Positions 5,396 through 6,355 of a stretch of DNA of 6,355 nucleotides are shown one piece after another. Position numbers and translations under genes: made by a program. The stretch lies in contig JAKECL010000123.1 of the NCBI GenBank assembly GCA_030460725.1, forward strand, positions 1-6,355, read 5' to 3'. The notes under the pieces were generated by a model, which ran no database searches, was not told where the DNA came from, and worked only from the letters and a program-made list of their open reading frames with translations. This stretch comes from Propionibacterium sp. Its GTDB lineage: Bacteria; Actinomycetota; Actinomycetes; Actinomycetales; Actinomycetaceae. How positions within the stretch are numbered: the first letter of the stretch is position 1; every line of letters starts with the position of its first letter.

Positions 5396-6355
5396 TCAGT
5401 CCTGTCGGATGTCCTGTGGGATGTCCTGTCCGGTGTCGAAGGAGTCGGGGTGGCGGTGTTGTCCCCAGAAGCCCTCGTCGGAGAAGAGCTGGTCGACCAC
5501 CTCGGAGAGCACACCGGTGTTGGCGAAGAGATCGAAGATCGTGTAGCGGGGACGGATCATCTCCGCCTGGAAGTGCGTGCGTCGGAAGCGCTCCCAGTCG
5601 ATGCCGATCATCTCGGGGTGGTACGGAGCACCCACGGCCTTCAGCCGGGCGGCCACGTCCTCCGGAGCGAGCAGCTGCGCCGCCGCACGGTCGCGGACAC
5701 GCGGCCAGGCCTCCTGGATCCTCTCCAGACGTTCGCGCAGACGCTCACCACGCAGGTTCTTCGACAGTGAGTGACGCACGGCCTCCTCGGCGATGCGCGG
5801 AGCCAACGCCGCACGCACCTTCGCCTCCACCTCCTCGTCCGTGGGGGCCGCAGCGAGGATCGCGTCAATGTCCAGGTGGGAGAAATCCATGGTCAAGGCC
5901 AGCAGCCACATGGCACACGACGCCACAGTGCCCACCCCGACCTTGAACCCGTGTGACAGGGGCGGCTCCCAGTCAAGACCGTGTCCCTCCATCTCCCACA
6001 CGTGGGAGAACTGGTGCCCGGCACCGGATGCCGGGCGCGAGGACTTCATGGCCTGCATGGCCAGGCCCGACATGATGTTGCCCTGGGCGAGTCCCTCGAT
6101 CGCGTCGACCTCTCCGCGGCCGATGGCTTCAGGATCGGCCAGGGCATCGCGCAGTGGCCCCTGGACGAGGCTCCAGACGTGGTGGTCGATGGCCTCGACA
6201 CCGATCTCATCTGCGAGGATCCAGTCCGCGCCGGCGGGGATCTTCTCGATGAGGTCGCCGTACCCCGTTGCCGTCAGACGTCGCGGAGCAGCCGCAATGA
6301 CGTCCAGGTCAGCCACCAGTCCTGCCGGTGCAGGGCACTCCCTGGTGATCTTGAA
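5396..6355 (-). CDS. araM: sn-glycerol-1-phosphate dehydrogenase family protein (AraM/EgsA-like), 5' end beyond the window
   Basis: The last 319 residues of an iron-containing-alcohol-dehydrogenase-fold protein are present. The frame is open to the right edge (FKITRECPAPAGLVADLDV), so the GTG at 6316 is internal, not the start. B. subtilis AraM (about 394 residues, encoded in its ara operon) is an NAD(H)-dependent, metal-requiring dehydrogenase that interconverts dihydroxyacetone phosphate and sn-glycerol 1-phosphate. Visible motifs, numbered from the window edge: GYGDLIEKIPAGADW with Asp34, SRPASGAGHQFSHVWEM with His114 and His118, and SHGFKVGVGT with His135. Asp34, His114 and His135 match the expected metal ligands. 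The residue before His114 is Gly, where I recall Glu in most relatives. The missing part would carry most of the NAD-binding domain. It lies 36 bases upstream of araB. Family assignment is good; the substrate is not proven, and a sugar- or polyol-phosphate is possible. Confidence 0.82.
   Translation of the reverse strand, partial: FKITRECPAPAGLVADLDVIAAAPRRLTATGYGDLIEKIPAGADWILADEIGVEAIDHHVWSLVQGPLRDALADPEAIGRGEVDAIEGLAQGNIMSGLAMQAMKSSRPASGAGHQFSHVWEMEGHGLDWEPPLSHGFKVGVGTVASCAMWLLALTMDFSHLDIDAILAAAPTDEEVEAKVRAALAPRIAEEAVRHSLSKNLRGERLRERLERIQEAWPRVRDRAAAQLLAPEDVAARLKAVGAPYHPEMIGIDWERFRRTHFQAEMIRPRYTIFDLFANTGVLSEVVDQLFSDEGFWGQHRHPDSFDTGQDIPQDIRQD
5399..5434 (-). repeat. Three tandem 12-bp repeats at the 3' end of the araM-like gene
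   Basis: Read on the plus strand, GTCCTGTCGGAT, GTCCTGTGGGAT and the diverged GTCCTGTCCGGT follow one another without spacing. The first two differ at one base. The unit is a multiple of three, so the reading frame is kept, giving the protein tail GQDIPQDIRQD (Gln-Asp-Ile units). It probably arose by slippage at the dispensable C-terminus. Confidence 0.75.

Noticed and set aside
5396..6316. GTG at 6316 as the true start of the AraM-like gene
   Set aside because: The frame continues open to the window edge with family-like residues (PAGLVADLDV), and the protein would lack the entire N-terminal domain. The gene is cut by the window, not short.
1..6355. Defence system, CRISPR array, mobile element or RNA gene
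   Set aside because: All coding space is accounted for by metabolic genes. No spaced repeats, transposase, integrase or tRNA-like fold was seen on either strand.

Overview
The window is very GC-rich, with third codon positions almost always G or C. It carries two short gene clusters facing each other. Gene content, codon use and protein style point to a high-GC actinobacterium. The proteins look most like those of Actinomyces/Bifidobacterium-type lineages, but the genus is inferred, not shown.

Left half, plus strand (206-3458): a complete lutABC (lldEFG-type) operon for oxidation of L-lactate to pyruvate. lutA is a two-CCG-domain protein. lutB is a LUD-domain protein with two 4Fe-4S motifs, and it has unusually long N- and C-terminal extensions. 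lutC is a small LUD-domain protein. Start and stop codons overlap at both junctions (TGATG and ATGA), so the three are almost certainly co-transcribed and translationally coupled. The 205 bases before lutA hold no gene I can support, but they contain a 7-bp inverted repeat and a short palindrome that could be regulatory.

Middle (3459-3664): a convergent intergenic region of about 200 bases. It contains extreme homopolymer runs (19 G, 10 G, 14 C, 26 G) bracketed by a perfect 10-bp inverted repeat, the right arm of which is followed by TTTC. The likeliest reading is a GC-rich terminator whose interior was distorted by sequencing or assembly. A genuine G-quadruplex-forming stretch cannot be excluded.

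Right half, minus strand (6355 down to 3665): a glycerol-1-phosphate dehydrogenase (AraM/EgsA) homologue cut by the window edge, then after 36 bases a complete L-ribulokinase gene, araB. This looks like the end of an L-arabinose catabolic operon. The araM-araB pairing recalls the Bacillus subtilis ara operon, which also contains araM. The rest of the pathway (isomerase, epimerase, transporter) would lie beyond the right edge if present.

The two operons are independent carbon-source modules (lactate, arabinose) that meet at a shared terminator region. I see no RNA gene, CRISPR array, mobile element or clear new system. The points most worth a second look are the homopolymer island, the dehydrogenase beside araB and the enlarged LutB.
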